The notes below the pieces were generated by a model, which did not search any database, had not been told where the DNA came from, and saw nothing but the letters and a program-made list of their open reading frames with translations. The position numbers and the translations under genes are program-made. From DATARH01 sp035504235 (GTDB lineage: Bacteria; Pseudomonadota; Alphaproteobacteria; ATCC43930; CGMCC-115725), in assembly GCA_035504235.1 (NCBI GenBank), contig DATJSH010000201.1, forward strand, positions 26,471 to 90,470: 64,000 bases of DNA, in the 5' to 3' direction. Shown in pieces: positions 32,836 to 42,494 of the stretch; position 1 is the stretch's first letter; the number at the start of each line of letters is the position of its first letter.

Positions 32836-34900
32836 CAGCCGCACCCCCTAAGGAAGCGCTACGGCCGAGATAGGCGCGGATGACTTCCTCGTCACGCCGC
32901 ACGACGTCAGGCGTGCCTTCGGCGATCTTCTCGCCGTGATCGAGCACGACGACGTTGTCGGCGAGGCTCACCACGACGTCCAGCTTGTGCTCGATGAGCA
33001 CGATCGCCAGCCCGTGCTCGTGCAACGCCTTGATCTGCTGGGCGAGTTCCAACGTCTCGGCCGGATTCATGCCGGCCGTCGGCTCGTCGAGGAGCAGCAG
33101 CTTCGGGTTCGAGGCGAGCGCGCGGGCGATCTCGATGCGCCGGCGGTTGGCGTAACTCAAGCTGGACACGACGTGGTCGACGCGCGGGATCAGCCGGTTG
33201 CCGAACAGGGAGAGGATTTCGAGCGCATGCTCGCGCGCTTCTCTCTCTTCGCGCCGTGTCCTCGGCGCGCCTACCAGCGCGCCGATGGGCCCGGTATGGA
33301 GACGCGCATGCATGCCGACCATCACGTTTTCGAGCACCGTGAGGTTGGGGAACAGCCGGATATTCTGAAAGGTGCGGGCCATGCCCCGCCCCAGCACGAC
33401 ATGCGGCGGCAACCGCTCGATCGGATAGCCGGCGAAACGGACGGTGCCCGAGTCCGCTGCGACAAGCCCGGTGACAGTGTTGAACAGCGTCGATTTACCG
33501 GATCCGTTGGGCCCGATGACAGCGACAACCGAATGCGCGGGCACGGTTAGCGACACCTCGCGCAGCGCCACGAGGCCGCCGAACCGCACAGTCAAACCCT
33601 TGATGTCGAGCAACGGATCGGGGCCACGATAGGTCGCGTCACCGAGGACCCGCAGGCGCTGAACCGACGGCTCGGCGGCAAGCTCCACCTGGGCGGCCTG
33701 CTCGGTGAGACTGAGCGCCCGCACGCGCCGCGTCGCCGGGATCAACCCCTCGCGACGGTGGAGCATCATGAAGACGAGGATGATGCCGAAAATCAGCTCT
33801 ATCGATGAGACAAGCTCGATGTGCTGCAGCCACTCGACATGGATCAGCCGACCGAGCGCGTGCAGCCAATTGGACAGATCTTCGAGGAACCATGACTGCA
33901 AGATCTGCAGGATCAGCGCGCCGAGCACCACCCCCCACACGCTGCCCAACCCGCCGAAGACGATCATCACCAGGATCATCACCGACACCGGGAACATGAA
34001 CATCTCCGGCGTCGCGGTCTGCAGCTTAGCGACGTAGAACGTACCGGTCGCGCCGGCGAAGGCGGCGCCGATCGCGAAAGCCAGCAGCTTGTAGGTGACC
34101 CGGTTGATGCCCATCGCCGCAGCCGCGATCTCATCTTCGCGGATCGCCATCCAGGCGCGGCCGACCCGCGAGGATTTGAGGCGGGTGCTGGTGAAAATCA
34201 GCACCCCCACCATCGCCACGCCGACGTAATAATACGGCGTCGCGCTGATCCCGAAGCTATGGCCGAAGAGTTGCGGTGCGGCGACGCCGTTGAGGCCCAT
34301 GGCGCCGTTCGTCACGCTGGGCCAGTTGCGCACGACGATCGGCACGATCTCGCCAAAGCCGAGCGTCACGATCGCCAGATAGTCGCCCTTGAGCCGCAGG
34401 GTCGGCGCGCCGAACAGCACGCCAAAAAACGCCGCAAACACCGCCGATATCGGCAGCATCAGCCAAAAAGACACGGTGAAATGGACAAGATCGCCACCAT
34501 CCTCGTGGATGCGCGCCACCAGATGGAGCCATTGGAACGGTTCCCAGAAGCTGCTCCATGCCGGCATGAATTGCGCCGAGGCGAAGAAGCCATAGGTATA
34601 GGCGCCGATCGCGAAAAATGCCGCGTAACCGAGATCGAGCAGTCCGGCAAAGCCGACGACGATGTTGAGGCCGAGCGCCAGCGAAGCGAAGGCCAGCGCA
34701 TTGGCGGCGGAGTCGATATCGGCGTCGTTGCGGTCGATCAGCAGCGGAAAGATCAACGCGACGACGAAGACCAGCGCGGTGCCAACACGCGGGCGCAGAT
34801 GCGGCGCGATTAGCTGAAGCGGCGACGCCCGGCGCAGAAACCCGAAAGCCTCTCCACCGATCGAGCCCTGGCGTATGGTGGCGGTATCGCGCTTTACCAT
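32828..34900 (-). CDS. Fused LivM permease - LivG ATP-binding protein
   Basis: A 690-residue protein joining two usually separate subunits. Residues about 30-380 are a LivM-type permease with about ten helices (SLALGLNIVVGFAGLLDLGYAA-like motif, LTLRLKGDYLAIVTLGFGEI segment). A short linker leads into a LivG-type ABC ATPase from about residue 418 (LLDIKGLTVRFGGLVAL) with Walker A GPNGSGKSTLFN, signature VSSLSYANRRRIEIARAL and Walker B LLLLDEPTAGMNP. No frameshift or stop occurs at the joint. It works with LivH, LivF and the binding protein of the same operon. Fused LivMG genes exist in other proteobacteria, so it is uncommon but not unique. Confidence 0.93.
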   Translation of the reverse strand: MVKRDTATIRQGSIGGEAFGFLRRASPLQLIAPHLRPRVGTALVFVVALIFPLLIDRNDADIDSAANALAFASLALGLNIVVGFAGLLDLGYAAFFAIGAYTYGFFASAQFMPAWSSFWEPFQWLHLVARIHEDGGDLVHFTVSFWLMLPISAVFAAFFGVLFGAPTLRLKGDYLAIVTLGFGEIVPIVVRNWPSVTNGAMGLNGVAAPQLFGHSFGISATPYYYVGVAMVGVLIFTSTRLKSSRVGRAWMAIREDEIAAAAMGINRVTYKLLAFAIGAAFAGATGTFYVAKLQTATPEMFMFPVSVMILVMIVFGGLGSVWGVVLGALILQILQSWFLEDLSNWLHALGRLIHVEWLQHIELVSSIELIFGIILVFMMLHRREGLIPATRRVRALSLTEQAAQVELAAEPSVQRLRVLGDATYRGPDPLLDIKGLTVRFGGLVALREVSLTVPAHSVVAVIGPNGSGKSTLFNTVTGLVAADSGTVRFAGYPIERLPPHVVLGRGMARTFQNIRLFPNLTVLENVMVGMHARLHTGPIGALVGAPRTRREEREAREHALEILSLFGNRLIPRVDHVVSSLSYANRRRIEIARALASNPKLLLLDEPTAGMNPAETLELAQQIKALHEHGLAIVLIEHKLDVVVSLADNVVVLDHGEKIAEGTPDVVRRDEEVIRAYLGRSASLGGAAVA

Positions 34901-34915
34901 CGCTGCGGCGGATGT

Positions 34916-35845
34916 TCAGGATTTTGTCGGGTTGGCGCGGCCCATCAGGCCGGACGGCGCAAAGACCAGCACCAGCACGAGAACCGAGAAAATGATGACG
35001 TCGGTCCAGCGTACAGCGATCAGTTGTCCGCCGAGCGCCTCGATCAGCCCGATGATGATACCGCCGACCATCGCGCCGGTAACGCTGCCGATGCCGCCGA
35101 GCACCGCCGCGGTGAATGCTCTCAGCCCGGCGGTATAGCCGATGATGAAGCTGGTGTAGTTGTAGTAAAGGCCGAAGATCAGCGCGGCCGCCCCGGCCAA
35201 AGCGGAGCCGAGAAAGAAGGCCATTACTACCACGCGGTCGACATCGACCCCCATCATGCGCGCCGCTTCGGCGTCCTGCGCCGTCGCGCGCATCGCCTTG
35301 CCGATCCGCGTCTTGTTGACGAAGAGGTGAAGGCCCAGCATCAGCACCAGCGACACGCCCCAGATCAGCAACTCGCGCAATTCGAGCACCGCGCCGCCGA
35401 TCGGCCAGGCAACACGGGGCATCGGGTTGGGGAAATTGAAAGAACCGGCGCCCTCGGTCAGCAGGATGATGTTGAACAGGATGTAGTTGACGCCGATCGT
35501 CGTGATCATCCCGACAGTGCCGGGAATACCGCGCAGCGGGCGCAAGGTAAAACGCTCGATGGCAACGCCGATGAGCCCGGCGACGAACATTGTCACAATG
35601 AAGGCGGCGGTCAGCACGCCGGCGAGCGCGAAGCCCGTCAGAACATGGCTCTGCCCGGACAGGCCGAACATCTCGAGCGCTATCATGCCGACGAACGAGG
35701 CGACCATGAACACGCTGAAATGCGCGAGATTGATCAGCTCGAGAATGCCGTAGACCATCGTGAAGCCGAGCGCCAGGAGCGCATACATCGCCCCCAGGCT
35801 CAGCCCGTTGATCACCTGCTGCAGGTAAACCGCTTCCCAACTCAT
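34916..35845 (-). CDS. livH: Branched-chain amino acid ABC transporter permease LivH
   Basis: A 309-residue permease with about eight helices. QQVINGLSLGAMYALLALGFTMVYGIL at the N-terminus and INLAHFSVFMVASFVG are the classical LivH signature, and TAQDAEAARMMGVDVDRV matches the EAA-like cytoplasmic loop that contacts the ATPase. It is followed 15 bp later by the LivM-LivG fusion. A GTG directly before the chosen ATG (35848) is the other possible start. The binding protein gene is upstream across 95 bp. Confidence 0.94.
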   Translation of the reverse strand: MSWEAVYLQQVINGLSLGAMYALLALGFTMVYGILELINLAHFSVFMVASFVGMIALEMFGLSGQSHVLTGFALAGVLTAAFIVTMFVAGLIGVAIERFTLRPLRGIPGTVGMITTIGVNYILFNIILLTEGAGSFNFPNPMPRVAWPIGGAVLELRELLIWGVSLVLMLGLHLFVNKTRIGKAMRATAQDAEAARMMGVDVDRVVVMAFFLGSALAGAAALIFGLYYNYTSFIIGYTAGLRAFTAAVLGGIGSVTGAMVGGIIIGLIEALGGQLIAVRWTDVIIFSVLVLVLVFAPSGLMGRANPTKS

Positions 35846-35940
35846 CACTGGCGTCCCGGCACGCGCCTCACCCTGGCCTGCTCCCTGCTAGCAAGGACAA
35901 GGCCAGGAAAGCCAGGTCGCACAGTGTCGCTCGAACCGGC

Positions 35941-37176
35941 TCATGCAGTCGCGGGCGCCACCCCGACATACTTGTACTGGTGCAGCACGTCGTCGTCGGG
36001 GTATTTCGGGTCATGCGTGATCTGGAAGACGCTGACGACGCGGCTGGTGATGTCGCCGTTCTTGTCGAAGCTCACCGCGCCTTGCAAGGTCTTGGCCTGC
36101 GAAGCCTGGATCGCGTCGCGCATGCTGTTGCGATCGACCGTTTTACCCGACTTGGCGACACTCTCGATGGCATCGATGATGACGAGCGCGGCGTCATAGG
36201 CTGTGATCGAATAGTTCTCGGGCTGCTCGCCGTATTTCGCGGCGAATGCCTTGATGAACGATGCGGCATCAGGGTTCGCCAGAAGATCGGGCGCGGCGAT
36301 TGTCGCGTAAAGGCCCTCGGACGCCGGGAAGCCCGCACCCTTGAGAATCTCCGAGCCGTAGACGCCGTCGCCGCCAGCACGGATCATCTTCGGCATAATG
36401 TCGTATGACTGCTTGACGACCTTGACCCCCGCTTGGCCCACGCCGCCGTAATAGAGTGCGTCGGGGTTCATCGATTTGACCTTGGTGAGGATCGTCGTGT
36501 AGTCGGCTTCCTTGGGGTCGAGCTGGTCGTGCCCCATCACATTGACGCCGCGCTTCTTGGCCTGGGCCTCATAGGCGTTGGCCAGCCCGACACCATAAGC
36601 GCCGCTGTCATCGAGGATATAGACAGATTTGACCTTCAGCGTATCGGCCATGTAGTTGGCCATGTTGGGGCCCTGGAACGCATCGGTCGTGACAGTGCGG
36701 AAATAGATCGCCTTGCCCGCCGGCATATAGGTGCTGGCGAATTTCGGGTCGGTGATGTCGGGGTTGGTCGAGCTCGGCGTGATCGTCGCCAGGTTACCCT
36801 GGCTGAGGATCGGCGCCATTGCCTTGCCGGAGCCGCTCATCTGCGGGCCGATTGCGGCCACTACGCTGTCGTCGGCGACCATCTTGCGGGCGTTGGTCGC
36901 GGCCTGCGCCGGGTCGTACTGCCCCGCTGTCGCGGTACCGTCGTCGAGTTGCATCACATTGATCTTGTAGCCGCCGGCGCCACCCTTCGCATTGGCGTCG
37001 TCGATCGCCAGCATCGCGCCTTCCTTGATGAGCTGGGCGTCATGGGCATCGGCGCCGGTGAATGGCAGATTGATGCCGATCGTCACGCTCTTGTCGGCGG
37101 CAAACGCGCGCATGGCATACGAGCCGGCAAGTCCGGCGACCGGCAGCTGGGCGATCAAGGTGCGGCGCGACAACAT
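35941..37176 (-). CDS. Branched-chain amino acid ABC transporter substrate-binding protein
   Basis: A 411-residue periplasmic binding protein. The signal peptide is MLSRRTLIAQLPVAGLAG with cleavage likely after AFA; the twin Arg suggests Tat or Sec use. The mature protein is a type I periplasmic-binding fold: SVTIGINLPFTGADA, YDPAQAATNARKMVADDSVVAAIGP, AIYFRTVTTDAFQGP, YILDDSGAYG and PDALYYGG. The family binds Leu/Ile/Val or other amino acids and amides; the ligand cannot be assigned. A GGGGGAGGTT ribosome site precedes ATG 37176. It is the first gene of the liv operon; 131 bp separate it from the unknown gene upstream. Confidence 0.93.
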   Translation of the reverse strand: MLSRRTLIAQLPVAGLAGSYAMRAFAADKSVTIGINLPFTGADAHDAQLIKEGAMLAIDDANAKGGAGGYKINVMQLDDGTATAGQYDPAQAATNARKMVADDSVVAAIGPQMSGSGKAMAPILSQGNLATITPSSTNPDITDPKFASTYMPAGKAIYFRTVTTDAFQGPNMANYMADTLKVKSVYILDDSGAYGVGLANAYEAQAKKRGVNVMGHDQLDPKEADYTTILTKVKSMNPDALYYGGVGQAGVKVVKQSYDIMPKMIRAGGDGVYGSEILKGAGFPASEGLYATIAAPDLLANPDAASFIKAFAAKYGEQPENYSITAYDAALVIIDAIESVAKSGKTVDRNSMRDAIQASQAKTLQGAVSFDKNGDITSRVVSVFQITHDPKYPDDDVLHQYKYVGVAPATA

Positions 37177-37307
37177 GATGAACCTCCCCCGTTCACTGTC
37201 TTTTGCACCCGCAGGCGCAAGCGGCAAGTTTTGCCCTACTGGCGCAACACCGGCAAGAGCGATAGCGCGGCCGAGCTGTCCGAAAGCACTAAACTGGGTA
37301 ATCCGGC

Positions 37308-37931
37308 TCAGCCAGGAGGTTTCATCGCGACATCGAGCATCACGTTCGGCAGGATCTCGCGGATCACGCCGCGCAACGTCGCCTCGTCCGATGCGGTCGC
37401 CGACGCCAGCAGCCGGCGGGAGCCTCGGCGCAAAATGCGCGCCGTGGCGCGGCCGTCCCGATCGGGGCGGATCGTCGCAAAGGCGTCGGCCGGTTCGATC
37501 CGGCGCAGCACCCGCTTCAGCGCAGCGATGCCCTCGTTGGTTTCGACATTGTGCGCGGCCGTTTCGGCCGCGCTCTCCGGTTCGGCCTCTTCCTCGATCG
37601 GAGCGTCGATTGCCTCCACCGGGCGGTGCCGCGCCAGCGACTGATAGATCACCCGCCCGCCTTCGGTGTCGATGCGCGACTGCAGCTCCCAGCTCTCGCC
37701 GCGCGCCGACAATTCGCTGATCAGGGCGAACAAATCGTCGCAATCCGATTCATGTGTGCAGGTCAGGAAGGCAAGCCGGCCGTCATGCTCGATGATGCGA
37801 TCGTCATCCTCCAGAAAGCCCAGCTCGTTGAGCGCCATGTCGAGCGCACGGCGCGAGGCCACTAACAGTACCGTCACATGCAACCGCCGCGAATTCTCGG
37901 GCGCGTCGCCTTCGGCATCTTTTTCGGCCAT
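37308..37931 (-). CDS. Unknown protein encoded at the end of the elongasome operon
   Basis: A 207-residue soluble protein that I do not recognise. The N-terminal half (LHVTVLLVASRRALDMALNE, DGRLAFLTCTHESDCDD, DLFALISELSARGESWELQ) looks like a compact alpha/beta domain, followed by an acidic, low-complexity linker (EEEAEPESAAETAAHN) and a C-terminal domain with IAALKRVLRRIEPADAFATI and ILRRGSRRLLASA. A GAGGAG ribosome site precedes ATG 37931. It starts 29 bp after the rodA stop in the same direction and may be co-transcribed with the rod-shape genes; the liv operon starts downstream after 131 bp. Confidence 0.72.
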   Translation of the reverse strand: MAEKDAEGDAPENSRRLHVTVLLVASRRALDMALNELGFLEDDDRIIEHDGRLAFLTCTHESDCDDLFALISELSARGESWELQSRIDTEGGRVIYQSLARHRPVEAIDAPIEEEAEPESAAETAAHNVETNEGIAALKRVLRRIEPADAFATIRPDRDGRATARILRRGSRRLLASATASDEATLRGVIREILPNVMLDVAMKPPG

Positions 37932-37960
37932 CGACCGCTCCTCGACCGGCTTGTTCGGCG

Positions 37961-39112
37961 TTACACGACTTGGCTCTCGCCGAGCCGGCTGATCCGCACA
38001 TCGCGGTGAATGCTGACATTCATCAGCAGGCCAAACCCCAGCATCACCGTCACCATCGCGCTGCCGCCGTAGGAGATGAGCGGCAGGGGCACGCCGACAA
38101 CTGGGATCAAGCCAATCACCATCGCCGTATTGATAAACACGTAAAGGAAAAAATTGGTAGCGAGCCCGAGGCCGAGAAGACGGCCGAACTGATTTCGGCT
38201 GCGCAAAGCGATCGTAAAGCCGTAGATGATCACCATGGCGTAGAGCGCCAAGAGAACCAACCCGCCGACCAAGCCGAACTCCTCGGCGATCATCGTAAAG
38301 ATGAAATCCGTCTGGCGCTCGGGCAGGAAGGCGAGATGGGTCTGAGTTCCGAGCATGAACCCCTTGCCGAAGAGGCCGCCTGAGCCCAAGGCGATCTTCG
38401 ACTGCAGGATATGATAGCCCGCGCCAAGCGGATCGGAATCGGGCGACAGGAAGGTGGTCAGGCGTGCGCGCTGGTAGTCGCGCAGCATTGACCAGACCAG
38501 CGGCGCCCCTCCCGCCGCCGCCGCTGCCGCCGCGCCGAACACCCACAACCGCACGCCGGCGAGAAAAAACACGATCGAGCCGCTAACCAGCAGCATCACG
38601 GCGGTGCCGAGATCCGGCTGCTTCAGCACCAGCGCGACCGGCACCATGATCAAGCCTGCGGGAGCCAAGAGATGGGTAACGCGGCCGGTATTCTCCGCAG
38701 GCAGACCGTGGAAATAGCGGGCAAGCGCCAGGATGAGCGCGATTTTCATCACCTCCGACGGCTGCAGCTGGATAAAGCCGAGATCGATCCAGCGCTGCGC
38801 TCCCATGCCGACAAAACCGCGCAAGTCGACGGCCACAACCAGCAGCAGCGCCAGTCCGTAGACCCAGTAGGAGATGCGGAACCAATAACGGATGTCGATG
38901 AGCGCCGCCGCGATCATCGGAAGGAACGCGAGCGCGAAGCGCGCCACTTGTTTCGACGCCCAGGGCTGCCAGCTGCCGTTAGCAGCCGAATACAGCATCG
39001 CGAAGCCGATCCCCGACAGCACGCAGAGCAGCAGGATCAGGCCCCAGCTGATCCCGCGCAGCCGGTCGGAAAACGTGAGCTCGCGGTGGCCGATATCCGG
39101 AGAGAAGCTCAT
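37961..39112 (-). CDS. mrdB: Rod-shape-determining SEDS glycosyltransferase RodA
   Basis: A 383-residue SEDS-family polymerase with ten membrane segments. MLYSAANGSWQPWASKQ, MAALIDIRYWFRISYW, QPDLGTAVMLL (with the essential Asp in PDLGTA), ERQTDFIFTMIAEEFGL and GVPLPLISYGGSA are all hallmark motifs. It polymerises glycan strands from lipid II with PBP2 during lateral wall growth. The start MSFSPDIGH is preceded by AGGGTAG. The gene lies 5 bp after the PBP2 stop. Confidence 0.96.
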   Translation of the reverse strand: MSFSPDIGHRELTFSDRLRGISWGLILLLCVLSGIGFAMLYSAANGSWQPWASKQVARFALAFLPMIAAALIDIRYWFRISYWVYGLALLLVVAVDLRGFVGMGAQRWIDLGFIQLQPSEVMKIALILALARYFHGLPAENTGRVTHLLAPAGLIMVPVALVLKQPDLGTAVMLLVSGSIVFFLAGVRLWVFGAAAAAAAGGAPLVWSMLRDYQRARLTTFLSPDSDPLGAGYHILQSKIALGSGGLFGKGFMLGTQTHLAFLPERQTDFIFTMIAEEFGLVGGLVLLALYAMVIIYGFTIALRSRNQFGRLLGLGLATNFFLYVFINTAMVIGLIPVVGVPLPLISYGGSAMVTVMLGFGLLMNVSIHRDVRISRLGESQVV

Positions 39113-39117
39113 ACGCG

Positions 39118-41046
39118 CTACCCTGGAGGCGTGCGCGGGCCATTTTCCGGCAGCGGCGGTGCCGCCGGCGGGGCCGCCTGCGCGATTGAGTCGGGCTGCG
39201 GCACGTGTCGCGCGGGGTCGCGTTTTTGCACTTCCAGCAGCACATCGCGGACGATCGGCGCCGCAACCTCCGAACCCCCGCCGCCCTCGACGCCGCCGTG
39301 CTCGACGACGACAGCGCAGACGTAACGCGGCGCACCGACCGGCGCGAAGGCGACGAACAACGCGTGGTCGCGGTCCTTCCACGGAACGTCGGTTTCCTTG
39401 GTCAACCCATGATCGCGCTCATATTGGGTGATGTGCCGCACCTGCGAGGTACCCGACTTGCCGCCCATCGCGAAGGCAGGATCGGTGATCCGCGCGGAAT
39501 AGGCGGTGCCGCCCTGCTCGTTGACGACCGCGGTCATGCCGTCGAGCACGACGCCGACCGAGTGCGGGCTGAGGCCCATCGGCTGGAAATCGGGCAACCG
39601 ACGGTCGCCGCCAGGCGGCAGCTGGGTCGTGCGCATCAGATGCGGCACGACCTGCCGCCCCGTGACGAGCCGTGCCGCCATCGTTGCGATCTGCAGCGGG
39701 GTCGTCAGCACCGAGCCTTGGCCGATACCAGTGTTGAGGGTCTCGCCCTGCTGCCAGGCGACACCGGTGGTCGCCAATTTCCAGCCGCGATCGGGCATAA
39801 GGCCGGCGCGCTCGCCATTGATGTCAAGGCCGAGCGGCGCGCCGTACCCGAAGCGCCGCGCCATCGAGGCGATATGGTCGATGCCGGCGCGGCGCGCGGT
39901 TTCGTAAAAAAACACGTCGCACGACATCTTGATCGCGTCGCGCAGGCGCAATGTGCCATGCCCGCCATGCCGCCAGCAATGGAAGGTCGCGTCGCCCAGC
40001 TCCAGATAGCCGGGGCAAGTGATCTGCGTGTCGGGCGTGATCGCCCCCGATTCGAGCGCGGCCAGCGCCGTCATCGGCTTGAAGGTCGAGCCTGGCGGAT
40101 AAAGCCCGCCGATCGCCTTGTTGGACAGCGGGTTGCGAGGATCGGTCGAGAGCTGCTGCCATTCCGCCGGCGTGAGGCCGTCGGAGAACAGCATCGGGTC
40201 GTAGCTCGGGCTCGACACCAGCGCCAAGACGTCGCCGGTCACCGCGTCGAGCAGCGCGCAGGAAACGCTCTGCTCGGTGCTGCACCGCTTCATCGCGAAG
40301 TCCTGCATCGCCGCATCGAGAGCGATCACGACATCCTGCCCAGGCAGGCCGTCGTTGCGCGCGATCTCGCGAACGACGCGGCCATAGGCGTTGACCTCGA
40401 CCTGGCTGGTCCCGGCAGTGCCGCGCAATTTCAGGTCCTGCGCCTTCTCGACTCCCGCCTTGCCGATGCGGAAATCGGGCAGCTCGAGGAGCGGGTCGCC
40501 GGTCAGGTCCTTTTCCGAGACCGCCGCGACGTAGCCGATGACATGCGCCGCGGTCTGCCCGAACGGGTAGAAGCGCAGCAAACCCTGCTCGATCGAGACG
40601 CCGGGAAGCTCGGGGACCGCCACCTCGATGCGCGCCATCTCGTCCCAATCGAGATTTGAGCGCACGATAACCGGAATGAAGGCGTGTTGCCGCTTGGCAG
40701 CGAGTAGCGCCTTGTGACGGTCGGTCTCGCTCACGTCGATCAGGGTACCGATGGCATTGATCGTCGCTTCGATATCCGCAGTCTGCTCCGGCACGATGAC
40801 GATGCGATAGTTCTGCCGGTTGTCGGCCAGCTCAATGCCGAAGCGGTCGACGATCTTGCCGCGCGGCGGCACGAGCAGCCGCAAATTGATGCGGTTCTCG
40901 TCGGCCATTACGCGGTAACGGTCTCTATCGAGGACCTGCAGCTGGTAAAGCCGTCCGGCCAGCGCCGCGGTCAGCAGCACCTGCCCGCCGCCAATAATGG
41001 CCGCCCGGCGGGTCAGTGACTTCTGCTGTTGGGTATCGCGTGGCAT
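39118..41046 (-). CDS. mrdA: Penicillin-binding protein 2 (elongation-specific transpeptidase)
   Basis: A 642-residue class B PBP. A single membrane anchor spans about residues 15-35. The pedestal domain follows, with the motif LLVPPRGKIVDRFGIELADN. The transpeptidase domain contains Ser320-Thr-Phe-Lys323 (SxxK), Ser375-Cys-Asp377 (SxN variant) and Lys530-Ser-Gly532 (KSG). The C-terminal ~60 residues are Pro/Ala-rich. It crosslinks new glycan made by RodA. The start ATG 41046 lies in the MreD/PBP2 junction, 26 bp after the mreD stop. Confidence 0.96.
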   Translation of the reverse strand: MPRDTQQQKSLTRRAAIIGGGQVLLTAALAGRLYQLQVLDRDRYRVMADENRINLRLLVPPRGKIVDRFGIELADNRQNYRIVIVPEQTADIEATINAIGTLIDVSETDRHKALLAAKRQHAFIPVIVRSNLDWDEMARIEVAVPELPGVSIEQGLLRFYPFGQTAAHVIGYVAAVSEKDLTGDPLLELPDFRIGKAGVEKAQDLKLRGTAGTSQVEVNAYGRVVREIARNDGLPGQDVVIALDAAMQDFAMKRCSTEQSVSCALLDAVTGDVLALVSSPSYDPMLFSDGLTPAEWQQLSTDPRNPLSNKAIGGLYPPGSTFKPMTALAALESGAITPDTQITCPGYLELGDATFHCWRHGGHGTLRLRDAIKMSCDVFFYETARRAGIDHIASMARRFGYGAPLGLDINGERAGLMPDRGWKLATTGVAWQQGETLNTGIGQGSVLTTPLQIATMAARLVTGRQVVPHLMRTTQLPPGGDRRLPDFQPMGLSPHSVGVVLDGMTAVVNEQGGTAYSARITDPAFAMGGKSGTSQVRHITQYERDHGLTKETDVPWKDRDHALFVAFAPVGAPRYVCAVVVEHGGVEGGGGSEVAAPIVRDVLLEVQKRDPARHVPQPDSIAQAAPPAAPPLPENGPRTPPG

Positions 41047-41072
41047 CGCCGGTCCCGGCTAAGCCCGGCCCG

Positions 41073-41603
41073 TCAGCCGGTGCCCATGACGGCGCGCTGC
41101 GCCCGCCCCAGCATGAAGGAAGCCAGCGGGAACATCGCCACCGTCAGCGCGCCGCGAATGACCGCGTCGCGGAAATCGAGAAGGCTCAGGTCCAGTACGC
41201 AATGAACACCCCACAGCCCGAGCATCGCCACCGCAGTCAGCAACGTAAAGCCGGTCCACACAAAGGGAAAGTTACGGTTGATGAAATAACGCCGATAGCT
41301 GAGCACCGCGACCCGCGTCAGCAGCAGCAGCAGCGCGTTGACCCCGATCGGCGAGCCGGCGAGCAAATCCTCGGTAATGCCGACCCCGAAGAGCGCCGCG
41401 GGCGGCAAAAGGTCGGGGCGATAGATCGTCCAATGGTAGGTCGCCATCAGCGTGAAGACCGGCGTCAGCGCAGCATAGCCGGGGATCTGCAAGGGCAGCA
41501 CCGAAATCACCGCGGCCAGAAGCGTCGTTGCCACCGGCAGCAACCGCGCGGCGCCGTTATTGACACGCGGCAGCGCCGGTATGGTGAATACCTTAAGCGC
41601 CAT
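41073..41603 (-). CDS. mreD: Rod-shape-determining protein MreD
   Basis: A 176-residue membrane protein with five to six helices. LLPVATTLLAAVISVLPLQI, LTPVFTLMATYHWTIYRPDL and GITEDLLAGSPIGVNALLLL match the MreD family. It is part of the elongasome and modulates MreC and PBP2. ATG 41603 has an AAGGGACG ribosome site, and the gene begins 6 bp after mreC. Confidence 0.93.
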   Translation of the reverse strand: MALKVFTIPALPRVNNGAARLLPVATTLLAAVISVLPLQIPGYAALTPVFTLMATYHWTIYRPDLLPPAALFGVGITEDLLAGSPIGVNALLLLLTRVAVLSYRRYFINRNFPFVWTGFTLLTAVAMLGLWGVHCVLDLSLLDFRDAVIRGALTVAMFPLASFMLGRAQRAVMGTG

Positions 41604-41609
41604 CGTCCC

Positions 41610-42494
41610 TTAGCGTGAAGCCCCGTCCACCTTGGTCCGCCGGTTCGGCCGGGCGAGCATCGGCAGTGGTTGGGGCAGAGCATTCGAAAGGCCGTAATCG
41701 ACAACCATCACATAACCGAGTTGCGACAATTCGACGTAAGGCTCGACCCGCGGCCCACCGGCATCGACCATCGATACCACCCCGACCGGCAAGCCGGGGG
41801 GGAATACGCCGCCCTCCCCCGACGTCACCACTCGATCGCCAACTTTCACCGAGTCCGGGGAGGGCAGATAAAGGAGGCGCGGGCGTCCGGAATTGTCGCC
41901 CGCCAGCACCGCCGCCACATGCGTGGCCTCGATCGTCACCGGAATACGCGAGTTAAGGTCGGTGATGAGCAGCACCCGCGAGGCGCGGTCGCCGACTTCG
42001 GTCAAGCGCCCCACCAGCCCTTCGCCGGTGATCGCTGCCTGGCCGCGTCCGACATGGTCTTCGGTCCCGGCGTCGATGAGGATCATGCGCATAAACGCGC
42101 CGCCCGAATTGGCGACTACCCGTGCCGTGACGTAGGAAATGGACGTTTTCGGTACAGCCTTCAGCAGACTGCGCAACTGCCGGTTCTCGGCGTCGAGGTT
42201 GAGAGCGGCCTGCTGCCACTGCAACAGCTTCGCGTTTTCGCTCTCAAGCCGCAAATTGGATTGGTAGGTGGTGACCACCATCTCGGCTCGGTCGACGACA
42301 TTGCCGATGGCGTTGATCGGCCGGGCGAGGGTGTCGAGTACCGGCGCGACGCTGTCGGTCACCGTGGTGCGCAGCGAATCGAAAAGCAACTGGTCGGCCT
42401 TACCGAGAACGATGATCGCGCCCGACAGCAACACCAGGATCGGCAGCGTCGTCCGCTGGATCGTCGCACGCAGTTGGGGGGACAGGCGGATCAT
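41610..42494 (-). CDS. mreC: Rod-shape-determining protein MreC
   Basis: A 294-residue periplasmic scaffold anchored by an N-terminal helix (LPILVLLSGAIIVLG). A coiled coil follows (about residues 70-110: LRLESENAKLLQWQQAALNL, DAENRQLRSLL). The beta-barrel domain has ARVVANSGGAFMRMILIDAG, EGLVGRLTEVGDRASRVLLITD and SGRPRLLYLPSPDSVKVGD. It activates PBP2. The gene is 128 bp downstream of mreB, and may have its own promoter there. Confidence 0.95.
   Translation of the reverse strand: MIRLSPQLRATIQRTTLPILVLLSGAIIVLGKADQLLFDSLRTTVTDSVAPVLDTLARPINAIGNVVDRAEMVVTTYQSNLRLESENAKLLQWQQAALNLDAENRQLRSLLKAVPKTSISYVTARVVANSGGAFMRMILIDAGTEDHVGRGQAAITGEGLVGRLTEVGDRASRVLLITDLNSRIPVTIEATHVAAVLAGDNSGRPRLLYLPSPDSVKVGDRVVTSGEGGVFPPGLPVGVVSMVDAGGPRVEPYVELSQLGYVMVVDYGLSNALPQPLPMLARPNRRTKVDGASR

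Noticed and set aside
34257..35840. A 527-codon frame overlapping livH and the LivM part on the same strand
   Set aside because: It is an alternative frame of two well-supported permease genes and has a disordered, Arg-rich composition.
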